DNA of 10,977 bases from Smittium culicis (Eukaryota; Kickxellomycota; Harpellomycetes; Harpellales; Legeriomycetaceae). A program made the position numbers and the translations under genes. Within the stretch, counting starts at the first letter, position 1. Each line of letters opens with the position of its first letter. Of this stretch, positions 1 to 7,280 are shown in pieces. Location of the stretch: positions 1 through 10,977 of the forward strand of contig LSSN01002130.1 in assembly GCA_001970855.1 (NCBI GenBank), in the 5' to 3' direction. The notes below the pieces were generated by a model. That model was not told the origin of the DNA, searched no databases, and saw only the letters and a program-made list of their open reading frames with translations.

Positions 1-207
1 CTAAAACTCATTTCCCTGCATATGACTGGCTGATTAACTCAAAACACTATATTTACCCAAAAAAACATATATTTAGCCAATAGCTGACCTTCTAAATTTA
101 TGCGCCAATCCAGATATTCAGATTCATGTCGTTCAAGCCCTTACTAATAAACTTTTTTTTTAATTGATGAAATGGCGACCTAAATGCCAGCATAAACTGT
201 TTTAGCT
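1..207. other. 5' flank, no confirmed gene
   Basis: AT-rich sequence before the minisatellite. No complete gene is visible. One short stretch (78-172, +) stays open for about 31 codons after a splice-acceptor-like ATATATTTAG that ends at 77, and reads as protein-like sequence (CANPDIQIHVVQAL) before a TAA stop. It could be a terminal exon of a gene lying to the left, but it is too short and uncertain to call as CDS. Inside it, TTACTAATAA (about 140-150) resembles a branch point. Confidence 0.3.
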
Positions 208-371
208 TAATCTTTGGCACTCTATTATTAAATCTTTGGCACTCTATTATTAAATCTTTGACACTCTAAAATTAAATATTTGACACTCTAGGATTAAATC
301 TTTGACACTCTCTAAAATTAAATCTTTGACACTCTCTAAAATTAAATCTTCGACACTCTAAAATCAAATCT
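208..371. repeat. 22/24-bp tandem minisatellite, seven copies plus a partial
   Basis: Seven consecutive imperfect units plus a partial eighth. Aligning the A before TCTTTG puts unit starts at about 210, 232, 254, 276, 298, 322, 346 and 368, so the period is 22, 22, 22, 22, 24, 24, 22. The unit core is CTTTGACACTCTAAAATT. The 24-bp units carry one extra CT (CACTCTCT instead of CACTCT), a clean slippage-type difference. The first two units have TTTGGCAC and CTATTATT variants. The array ends about 410 bases upstream of the nucleotidyltransferase start codon, so it may lie in its promoter or be a neutral minisatellite. No function can be read from it. Confidence 0.93.
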
Positions 372-544
372 TAGCTTTTATTTTCTTCTACAGTTTCAAA
401 AATCTTTCTTCTCTGTAAAAATTCACTCTTATCTCAATTTTATTGAATTGCTCTTTATTTTTATTTTTACTATTATTCAAATCTTTGTCGCTTGCTTTAT
501 TTTTATTCTCTCTAATAATAATATAATTTAAATATTCTCACTTT

Positions 545-660
545 CAATTGTAATAATCTCTCAAACTTCAATTACACATCCACCTCCACCTCCTCCTCCT
601 CCCCCTCTTCATCCTCCCCCCTCCACCCAACTAGCCCCCCTTTTAAGCTATTTCTATTTT
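545..660 (+). promoter_or_regulatory. C/T-rich leader or promoter tract upstream of the nucleotidyltransferase
   Basis: A strongly pyrimidine-biased stretch with repeated CCTCC and CCCCC blocks, densest at about 578-645, in otherwise AT-rich DNA. Pyrimidine tracts just upstream of fungal start codons are commonly associated with transcription initiation or 5' UTRs. Here it lies 120-235 bases before the ATG at 780. No clear TATA box was found. Its role as a core promoter is inferred from position and composition only. Confidence 0.4.
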
Positions 661-779
661 TGGTTTCGAATTGGCTCCCATTAATCAATACCCCTAAAAG
701 TTTAATACCCTCTTTATCTATTTTCCTTCTTCAGCTCTACGCCATTTTCCTCCCAAATTCTACTTAATTTATATTTACT

Positions 780-3641
780 ATGACTGATTCCTTGTACCCC
801 ATCGACCACACAACATTCCCCTCCCAGCTTCCCTACGAAAGCCGCAAAAATCCTTCCATAAGGAAATCTTTCTCCCAAGGCCCACCATCCTCTGATGCCC
901 CTAAATCTTTTTACAAAAACAAGTCCCACAACTCCCAATCTAATCTAAAAAATATCAAAAAAAATTTCTCTCAAAAAAAACACCAAAAACAGCATTCCTC
1001 TCAACCCCAAAACCTTCCCTCCCAAAAAAATACTAACCAACAAAGACCTTCCTATGACTCTAAAAAAAATAATAACTTAAAATTTAACTTTAAAAAAAAA
1101 TATTCTCCCATACAATTAAATATCCCCCCCTCTGCTAGCTTTGACCTCCCTGCCAACATCTCCCCAGTCCCCCCTCTCACCTCCCCCTTCAATGTCGACT
1201 CGAAATTTCTCAATAATCTCTCCTGCGAAATTTCTGATCTCAACAAAGTATTTCCTAACTTTATAATAGCCTCTTACTTTCATTTTTCTTAAAATTCACT
1301 GTTTTTTATTTTATCCCCCACTTTATAGGCTCTCCAACCTACTGATAAAAGCAGTCAGGTTAAAATGAAATTTTTATCTAAACTCTCATACATTCTTAAA
1401 AACGAATTCCCTGATTCTGACGTCGAAATTTGCGTATTCGGCTCTTCTGTCAATGGACTAGGAACATTTTCAAGTGACGTTGATATTTGCCTCATAACAA
1501 AGGATCACTCCCTAGAAAATATCCTTATCCTAAATAAAGCCCTTCGCAAATACTCAATCAAAACTTTCTGTATTCCACGCGCCCGTGTTCCAATTGTTAA
1601 ACTATTTGACCCTGAATTGTAATTTTTCATTATCAATTATCTTTCTCCCATTTTTTTTCTCTTACTTTTTAACTTTATTTATAATCCTGTCTTCTTTAAT
1701 TTATATATCTCCAATAGACGAGTCTGCTCTGATATCAATGTCAATAACACTATTGCTTTAGTCAATACTAAAATGATTCAGACCTTTCTCGCCATTGACC
1801 CCCGCGCACTACCCTTTGCTATGGTCATAAAACATTGGGCAAAACAACGCGAGATCAATGACGCCGCCTTTGGTGGTACCCTATCCCCATACTCCTGGGT
1901 TAACCTGGCACTCTCTTTTCTACAAATGCGTAATCCTCCAATTTTACCCACCCTTCACCCGACTGAAAACCCGTATGTCGATCCTACATTAGACTATAGA
2001 ACTCGAAAACCTAACCTTGAATTTAACCACAATTTATCTAAGCTAATCGGCTATGGAAATCAAAACAAAGAATCAATCGGCGAGCTCCTTTTTGAATTCT
2101 TCAAACATTTTGGAACCGAATTCGACTACTTGAATAAAGTTGTTTCTTTAAGACATGGTAGATACCTTGATAAAAAGGAAAAGGGCTGGGATATTGGTCG
2201 CCCTAAAAAAATCCTATGTATAGAAGAGCCTTTCAGCACTTGGCTTAACTTGGCCCATGGTGCTAATCACTACGCTGTCGAAGGAATTTTTAGCGAAATA
2301 CTCCGTGCCCACAATATCCTAAAATCTGGTGGCTCTCTATACGAAGTTTGCGAAAAATTTTACTCAAGCCAACCTAAACAAAACTCTTCAAACAAAGGTT
2401 TCTCTTTCGAAATTGAGCGAAATCATTCAAGTTCTAGGTTTTGCCCCCCTATAAACCCCTCTAAAGATCGATTATACGGCTACCCCATAAACAAAAGCGC
2501 TCACTCTAAAAGTAATTCAGAATTAAATTCATCTAACTTGACTATTGATGCTCAAATCAATTCCTCTCCAAATGGTTTATTGCAAGATAACATTGGACAC
2601 ACACGCAGCCTTTCAGTAGAAACTTTATCTACCAGTCCTGTTATTTCCAAATCTTTTGACCTGCATAGCAGCCTATCCCCTATTATACAATCGCCAATTA
2701 CTACAGTCGCTCCTGAATACTCTAAGCATCCTGAAAATTACAAAAACAATACATTTATAGATAAAACTCCCTCATACAACTCTTTTAATTATAACTCAGC
2801 GCATACTTCATTTTATAAAAAGTCTCAGGAAAGACTTAGACTATCAAACTACATATTTAGTAAACCAAATCCTGCTATAAACTTAACAAATTCCATGACG
2901 AAAAATGGAAAGCGATTATCGATATCAGCGTTAGCCTCGAGCATTTGCTACTGCCCATCCATAGCTTCAAACCCAAATTATCCCAGCCTACCCATAAAAA
3001 ACCATCTTCCAACATGTGTTTTAGGCTCATTGGTCGCAAACTCCCTTTCGTCAGATTACAACATCAGAAGAAGTTTGACCCATAAAAAAAGCCACAGTAC
3101 CAAATATAAATCTTATATTAATTCTATAAATGGAAATAACATCAATTACCATAACCTTAACTCTGGCTATAATTATAATCATTCAAACTCTACATTGCCT
3201 TCAAAAGGTAACCTAAATTTGTCTTACAAAACTCTCATTGTTGAACCATGTATAGATTCAAGATTAGTGTATAATAGCAGCAACTATGAATTTTCACACC
3301 CATACTACATTAAACTCATGTCGCGCTCTCTAAATAAAAACAATAAACACTTCCGCCACCACTCCTCACCAAGCATTCTTGAATGCATTACACCAAACGA
3401 TGCAAGTAATACTAAATACAGTTTTGGAAAACAAAATGTCCCTTTCCATTTGAATGATTCGAGCACCCAATCATCAGATACAGACTCCACAAAATCTGTT
3501 GGAACTACTAGCTCATCAAGCAGTACAAAAAATAACAGCAATACCTACGAAGGTTTTTCGTTTGCTAGCGATAAAGACTGCGAGCCACAAGGACTAGTCG
3601 AATCTATGAAAAACAGTCATTTATCGCTAAAATATTTGTGA
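780..3641 (+). CDS. Cid1-like non-canonical nucleotidyltransferase (poly(A)/poly(U) polymerase family), three exons
   Basis: Exons 780-1247, 1329-1618 and 1718-3641 join in frame to give 893 aa. The start is supported by an in-frame TAA at 765-767 and an A at -3. The family adds untemplated nucleotides to RNA 3' ends in cytoplasmic or nuclear RNA turnover. Residues 1-156 are low complexity (Ser, Gln, Asn, Lys). The polymerase beta-like core follows: FGSS at 193-196, then SDVDICL with the metal-binding Asp206 and Asp208. The likely third carboxylate is Asp258 in SDINVNN, created by splicing exon 2 to exon 3. A helical central domain (about 272-335, with WAKQREIND and SPYSW) leads to a PAP/25A-associated domain (about 370-460: SIGELLFEFF, then EEPFSTWLNLAH at 422-433). 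Residues from about 472 to 893 are Ser/Asn/Tyr-rich with no recognised domain. At the position of the uracil-reading His336 of S. pombe Cid1 I align Leu429, so a uridylating role is doubtful. Family assignment is secure; the exact orthologue (Cid11, Cid13, CutA or other) is not. Confidence 0.9.
1248..1328 (+). other. Intron 1 of the nucleotidyltransferase gene
   Basis: 81-base GTATTT...TTATAG intron between complete codons (phase 0). Retention would give an in-frame TAA at 1290-1292. Removing it joins DLNK to ALQPTDKSS and leads straight into the catalytic domain. The 3' part is pyrimidine-rich, ending CCCCCACTTTATAG. A clear branch point is not obvious; CTTAAAATT about 40 bases upstream of the acceptor is one candidate. 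Confidence 0.85.
1619..1717 (+). other. Intron 2 of the nucleotidyltransferase gene
   Basis: 99-base GTAATT...CCAATAG intron that splits a Leu codon (TT|A, phase 2). It meets a stop (TAA, 1620-1622) at once if retained. Splicing restores the conserved VKLFDPEL-RVCSDINVNN junction expected of Cid1-family proteins, including the third catalytic Asp. A TTTTTAACTTTA stretch about 45-50 bases before the acceptor could hold the branch point. Confidence 0.9.
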
Positions 3642-3727
3642 CTCTAATTGGAAGACTTTTTTCAACTTCACCTATAAATATAATCAAATCATACAATATT
3701 ATAGAAACTCATAAAAACAAATGAAAG

Positions 3728-3733
3728 AATAAA
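3728..3733 (+). terminator. Candidate poly(A) signal of the nucleotidyltransferase gene
   Basis: AATAAA lies 87 bases after the TGA stop at 3639-3641 and is followed by T-rich sequence. Such hexamers are frequent by chance in DNA this AT-rich, so position is the main support. Confidence 0.4.
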
Positions 3734-4352
3734 TATGTTTACATATTTAACTGACTCCATCGTTCTTCGTTTTCGTCAACATAAACCTCTCATCACTTCC
3801 CACTTTTTTCACCCATCATATTCCGTGTATATTATATTAAAAAATCATTAAAAAAAAAATCTATCCCTTCCACGCACTCATGCTGGTCTTGCTTTAAATT
3901 TGTATGATTCAGCCGTTAACTGGTTTTACATTTACATTTACGTTTATTTATTTTTTTTTATAAAAAAAAAATTGAGCCTTGTTATTTCCGCTTTACTTTA
4001 CTTAATTTACTCAAAATAATCCACACACCCCTTTTAAAAGAAAAAAAATAATATAATAATAAAACCAAAAAAAATAAAGTATTTATACTATACATATCAT
4101 ATCATATATAATTAATCAATTGTAAATATAATACTTAATTTAGAACCATCCAGAGGTATCATAAAAATTCTATAAATAAAAAATCATCTTTAGTTGATAT
4201 TGGTTTATCTGATATTAAATAGATTATACAATAGTATTTTTTTTTATCCGTCAAAAATCATATTACGAGTATGAATATGTGAGAATCTATAATGACTTGA
4301 TCCATTATTACTGTGAGTGATAGAATCATTAAAAAAGAAAGTGTATAATGAC

Positions 4353-4358
4353 TTTATT
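4353..4358 (-). terminator. Candidate poly(A) signal of the acireductone dioxygenase gene
   Basis: TTTATT on the + strand is AATAAA on the minus strand, about 215 bases beyond the dioxygenase stop. This is a plausible 3' UTR length, but the hexamer is common in this AT-rich stretch. Confidence 0.3.
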
Positions 4359-4541
4359 TTTATTGATAAACACATAAATTAATATAGCGCTAAAAGTCAA
4401 TTGGCAAAAATTTAAAATTTAAATTAAAAAATAAAGCGAATAGGGTTTTGACAGTGTCAGAATAACGAGCTTATACAAGAAAGCTAAATGTGAAAAGAAA
4501 AACAAGCTTCAGATAAGATGCAGAATCAGTAGAGGATAGAT

Positions 4542-4560
4542 GGGGGGATGAGGGGGCGGG
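4542..4560 (+). other. G-rich patch just downstream of the dioxygenase stop
   Basis: Three closely spaced runs of six, five and three G (4542-4547, 4552-4556, 4558-4560) in a region that is otherwise mostly A and T. It begins 12 bases beyond the dioxygenase stop codon and falls in the 3' UTR as C-runs on the transcribed-sense strand. A three-layer G-quadruplex would need a fourth G3 run, which is absent unless the six-G run is split. Confidence 0.5.
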
Positions 4561-4571
4561 TATAGGAGAGA

Positions 4572-5096
4572 TCAAGACAAGTACTGGCTGACATAATCGT
4601 TTCTGAACGGGTTGTGTACAGGATTTTCGTTTCTGTTGATAGCGATCCATTTCGGATTTTCCTTGAACAGTCTCATGGCAACAATGCGTTTGTCTTGAGT
4701 TGTGGTGAAGCGGTGGTATATTCCGGCAGGCAGGATGAGCAAATCGCCTTTCTCGACGAGTATGCGGATCCATTTGTCATCACTGCTCCTTAAATCAAAG
4801 TATCCGCACCCATCGAGAATGAGCCTGATTTCTTCGTCCTCGTGGAAATGTTCGGTGAAGAAAACATCAAGCTTCGCGTCCAACTCGTGCATCTCCTCGC
4901 GATTTATCCTGACGATATCGCGGCTCTTGTAATTTCTCTCGGCGCAAATATCGTTGATTCGGTCCATACCACTGTCCACATCGATTTGGTAGTAGACGAC
5001 TCCGACACGGCTCAATTCTTCTTCGTTGATTGGAGTACCGCTGTCGTGCGGGCTGCACATATCGCTGTCATCTTCTTTATAATAATAAGCTCTCAT
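4572..5096 (-). CDS. ADI1: Acireductone dioxygenase (methionine salvage), intronless
   Basis: A 174-aa cupin-fold metalloenzyme. With Fe(II) it splits the acireductone of the methylthioadenosine cycle with O2 to formate and 4-methylthio-2-oxobutanoate, the direct precursor of methionine. The Ni(II) form known from some members makes CO instead. Metal ligands are visible: His83 and His85 in EHFHEDEEIR, Glu89, and His128 in LPAGIYHRF. Other hallmarks are ILDGCGYFDLR (93-103), the WIRI strand and KGDLLILPAG, and the MRLF block at 141-144. The N-terminus begins with the family's MxAYYY-type start, and a TGA lies in frame two codons upstream, so the start is firm. Length matches the family (about 175-180 aa), so the gene looks complete. 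No intron is needed. The coding sequence is clearly richer in GC at third positions (AGC, CCG, CAC, GAC, GTC) than both neighbours, consistent with high expression or a different compositional history. It converges with the nucleotidyltransferase gene and is transcribed away from the long intergenic region. Expected location: cytosol. Confidence 0.96.
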   Translation of the reverse strand: MRAYYYKEDDSDMCSPHDSGTPINEEELSRVGVVYYQIDVDSGMDRINDICAERNYKSRDIVRINREEMHELDAKLDVFFTEHFHEDEEIRLILDGCGYFDLRSSDDKWIRILVEKGDLLILPAGIYHRFTTTQDKRIVAMRLFKENPKWIAINRNENPVHNPFRNDYVSQYLS

Positions 5097-5617
5097 AACT
5101 CAGCTATTATCTTTTAATAAATAAACTGTATAGGATAAAAGATAGTCTCAATTATCTCCCATCAACTAGTTTCGTTTATATTGCTGCTAATTTAATGGAA
5201 CTGCGGAATACCTACTTTTTTTTTTAATCTCACACCAATTTTATCGATAATTTGATATCGCACAAGTTTATTGGCCTAACAACAAATCCATATCAAATAA
5301 AAACTCTTGATTATACCTTATAAGCATATCAAATGGCATGTGCTTTTATTTATCCTCATACTTGTGGAAAATTACGCAATGTAAGAATTTTTTTTATTTT
5401 TCAATTCAAGGATGAATAAAACAGATTTGAAATTGAATAATTACTCGATTATAGATGGTAATAAAAAGGAGCACTTCGATAAAATACAGCGAAAATCATA
5501 ATAAAATTTATTAATTCAGTTTTAAGTCACAAATTATCAAAAAAAAACAAAAAAAAGGCAATATATAAATTCAAAAATGTTTTATTGGCTAATCATGAGC
5601 CTTTCCCTCTCTCTTAT

Positions 5618-5633
5618 TTTCTTCTAGAAGAAA
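5618..5633. promoter_or_regulatory. 16-bp perfect palindrome containing a heat-shock-element core
   Basis: TTTCTTCTAGAAGAAA is a perfect 16-base palindrome. Its centre TTCTAGAA (5622-5629) is the inverted nTTCnnGAAn pair bound by heat shock factor in eukaryotes. It sits about 520 bases upstream of the dioxygenase start codon. Only two units have the correct spacing, fewer than the three usually needed for strong binding, so function is speculative. Confidence 0.25.
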
Positions 5634-5897
5634 TTAACTTCCCTTTCAGAGCCTATATTCTGTAGAGTTATATGCATCATTAATTCGATGGTGATTTTTA
5701 TGTATACTTCCTATTCGCTGTTTGATTTTTCTACACTAATAGTTTAAGATATTATTATTTATACAAATTCAAAACTCTGGCTTGATTTGCTCTGGAAATT
5801 CAAATAGCAATCATATGACCTTAGAATATTAAGATTCAGCCGCAAGGTGTGATTTATTGTACTTTTGCGTTGATTAAACCAATTAAGTAGGCATGAA

Positions 5898-6092
5898 ATA
5901 TGGGAAATTCTTACTAGAAGCGGAACTATTTTTCTTTGGAATTCTATTTGCTTATTTTTACTAGTAAATTTTATTGGCTGTATCAGCTTATTCATTCGAT
6001 TATATTTTCTAAATGATTTAAAAATTTAGCTAGAGCTGCGCAAGGAAAATCTTATTAAGAAAAGTTCCGCTCCTCGAAATAATATCCCATAT
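5898..6092 (+). mobile_element. MITE copy A (short terminal-inverted-repeat element)
   Basis: The two ends are inverted repeats: 5898-5927 read forward matches 6063-6092 read in reverse at 25 of 30 positions without gaps. They share ATATGGGA at the tip and AGCGGAACT at the inner end. The element is about 195 bases with no coding capacity, which is the form of a non-autonomous DNA transposon (MITE). The TGGG...CCCA core (5901-6089) is flanked on both sides by TA, which would fit a TA target-site duplication of the Tc1/mariner type. The tip is itself palindromic, so the boundary is ambiguous. Copy B at 6926-7122 is related to it in the opposite orientation. Superfamily assignment is an inference. 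Confidence 0.75.
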
Positions 6093-6925
6093 ACGCAGAC
6101 TTAATATTGATTATAGTCCAATGTAAAATCACTTCAAAATAATGATTATGTAGCATTACTAACCCATTAGCGGCGGTTGGCTTTTTTTGAACTATCAAAA
6201 TTATCCAACAAACGACATGATAAATTGATATATGATAACAATAAATAATTGACTGGTAAAATAATTATATCTAATAGCAAATAAATATAAAATGGAATAT
6301 CCAATTATGAATTTTAATTAAGTTTAAATGTGTTGCCCCATGAAAGGGTTAAAAGGTTTGGCTGGTTAGTCATTTTGTTCAAACTCAATATGACATTAAA
6401 CAACTGGCTATTACTAGATTATATATTTATTGTAAATATGGCCCATAATTAATGCTATAAAACTTTTAGTGTGAACTTTGTAAGTCGAAAATATTGGCGA
6501 CTCATTAATAAAAAAGACAATAAATCATTATGAGCCTACAGCGTTAAAATTCTAAAATCAACTATATATCAGTGTTAAAAAAATATTGTTTTTATTTTGA
6601 TTTAGAATACAATATTTTCAAAAATGAAATGAATAAAAAGTAAAATAGAAACGAACATTCAATTCAGCCAATGATATTAACATCTTTGAAATATTTCGGG
6701 CTAATAGCATTAGTTTTGTAAAAAGCCATATCAACTTATAGATTATCAAATAGCCTAGTTTGGATAAAAGAACATATTGGTATTCACAGGATTTGATTCA
6801 AGTCAAGGTACTCCTTTATATTTTAAATTTCGCTCAACAAAAATTACATAAAATAAAAAATGCGTTAAATTTTAAAAGCAAAATTTAGTATAAACAGCAT
6901 AGATATATGTGGCAAAATTTTTCGT

Positions 6926-7122
6926 AATTGGGAGAATATTTGGAGGGGCGGAACTTTTCATGTAACTTTTTCCTGCTTTGCAGCATTACTTTTATGTATA
7001 ATTAAATTTAGAATTTATCATCGAATGGTTTAACTGATTCAACCAATAGTTTACCCTAATTCATATTAGTAAATAGAATTTCTAAGAAAAAAAGTTCCAC
7101 TTCTCCGAAGAATATCCCAATT
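6926..7122 (-). mobile_element. MITE copy B, inverted relative to copy A
   Basis: Inverted ends again: 6926-6955 matches the reverse complement of 7093-7122 at 23 of 30 positions (AATTGGGA tip, GGAACT inner end). Read on the minus strand, the whole element aligns with copy A beyond the termini: shared inner blocks include ATTCTATTT, TATTGG, ATCAG, CATTCGAT and TTCTAAAT in the same order. Sizes agree (197 against 195 bases). The flanking dinucleotide at TGGG...CCCA (6929-7119) is AT on both sides, not TA as in copy A, so the exact target duplication is unresolved. The divergence between copies suggests old insertions. Confidence 0.75.
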
Positions 7123-7280
7123 TATAAACGTAAAGATTGATCTGTAGTTTTAAAAGTTAAAGAGCAATTTGAAATATTGGTGAAATATAATCATTAGTTT
7201 GAAATCCCATCTATATAATATATTTAGTTTATTACTTAGTATTTTTCTAGTTTTGTTGAAATATAATCAGATATTATAAG

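Larger units (their letters stand above)
3642..4571. other. Convergent intergenic region (3' ends of nucleotidyltransferase and acireductone dioxygenase)
   Basis: 930 bases of AT-rich DNA between two converging genes, holding both 3' UTRs and terminators. It contains several poly-A/poly-T runs (for example about 3840-3860, 3950-3970, 4040-4075), a short TTTACA-type hexamer repeat at about 3925-3945, and no ORF that looks coding. The GC-rich patch next to the dioxygenase stop is listed separately. Confidence 0.7.

Noticed and set aside
714..938. 74-codon minus-strand ORF
   Set aside because: Antisense to the low-complexity start of the nucleotidyltransferase gene; no family features and no independent promoter signals.
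3305..3541. 78-codon minus-strand ORF
   Set aside because: Antisense shadow of the Ser/Asn-rich tail of the nucleotidyltransferase.
4471..4773. 100-codon minus-strand ORF overlapping the dioxygenase in another frame
   Set aside because: The overlapping frame carries all dioxygenase metal ligands and family motifs; this one has none.
4702..5117. Plus-strand ORFs of 76 and 91 codons across the dioxygenase
   Set aside because: Antisense shadows of a conserved gene; open because of its GC-richer codons.
5759..5995. 78-codon minus-strand ORF in the intergenic region
   Set aside because: Overlaps the left end of MITE copy A, has no recognisable motif, and its length is expected by chance in nearly 4 kb.
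6780..6810. tRNA B-box-like GATTCAAGTC
   Set aside because: No matching A box, acceptor stem or cloverleaf can be built around it.
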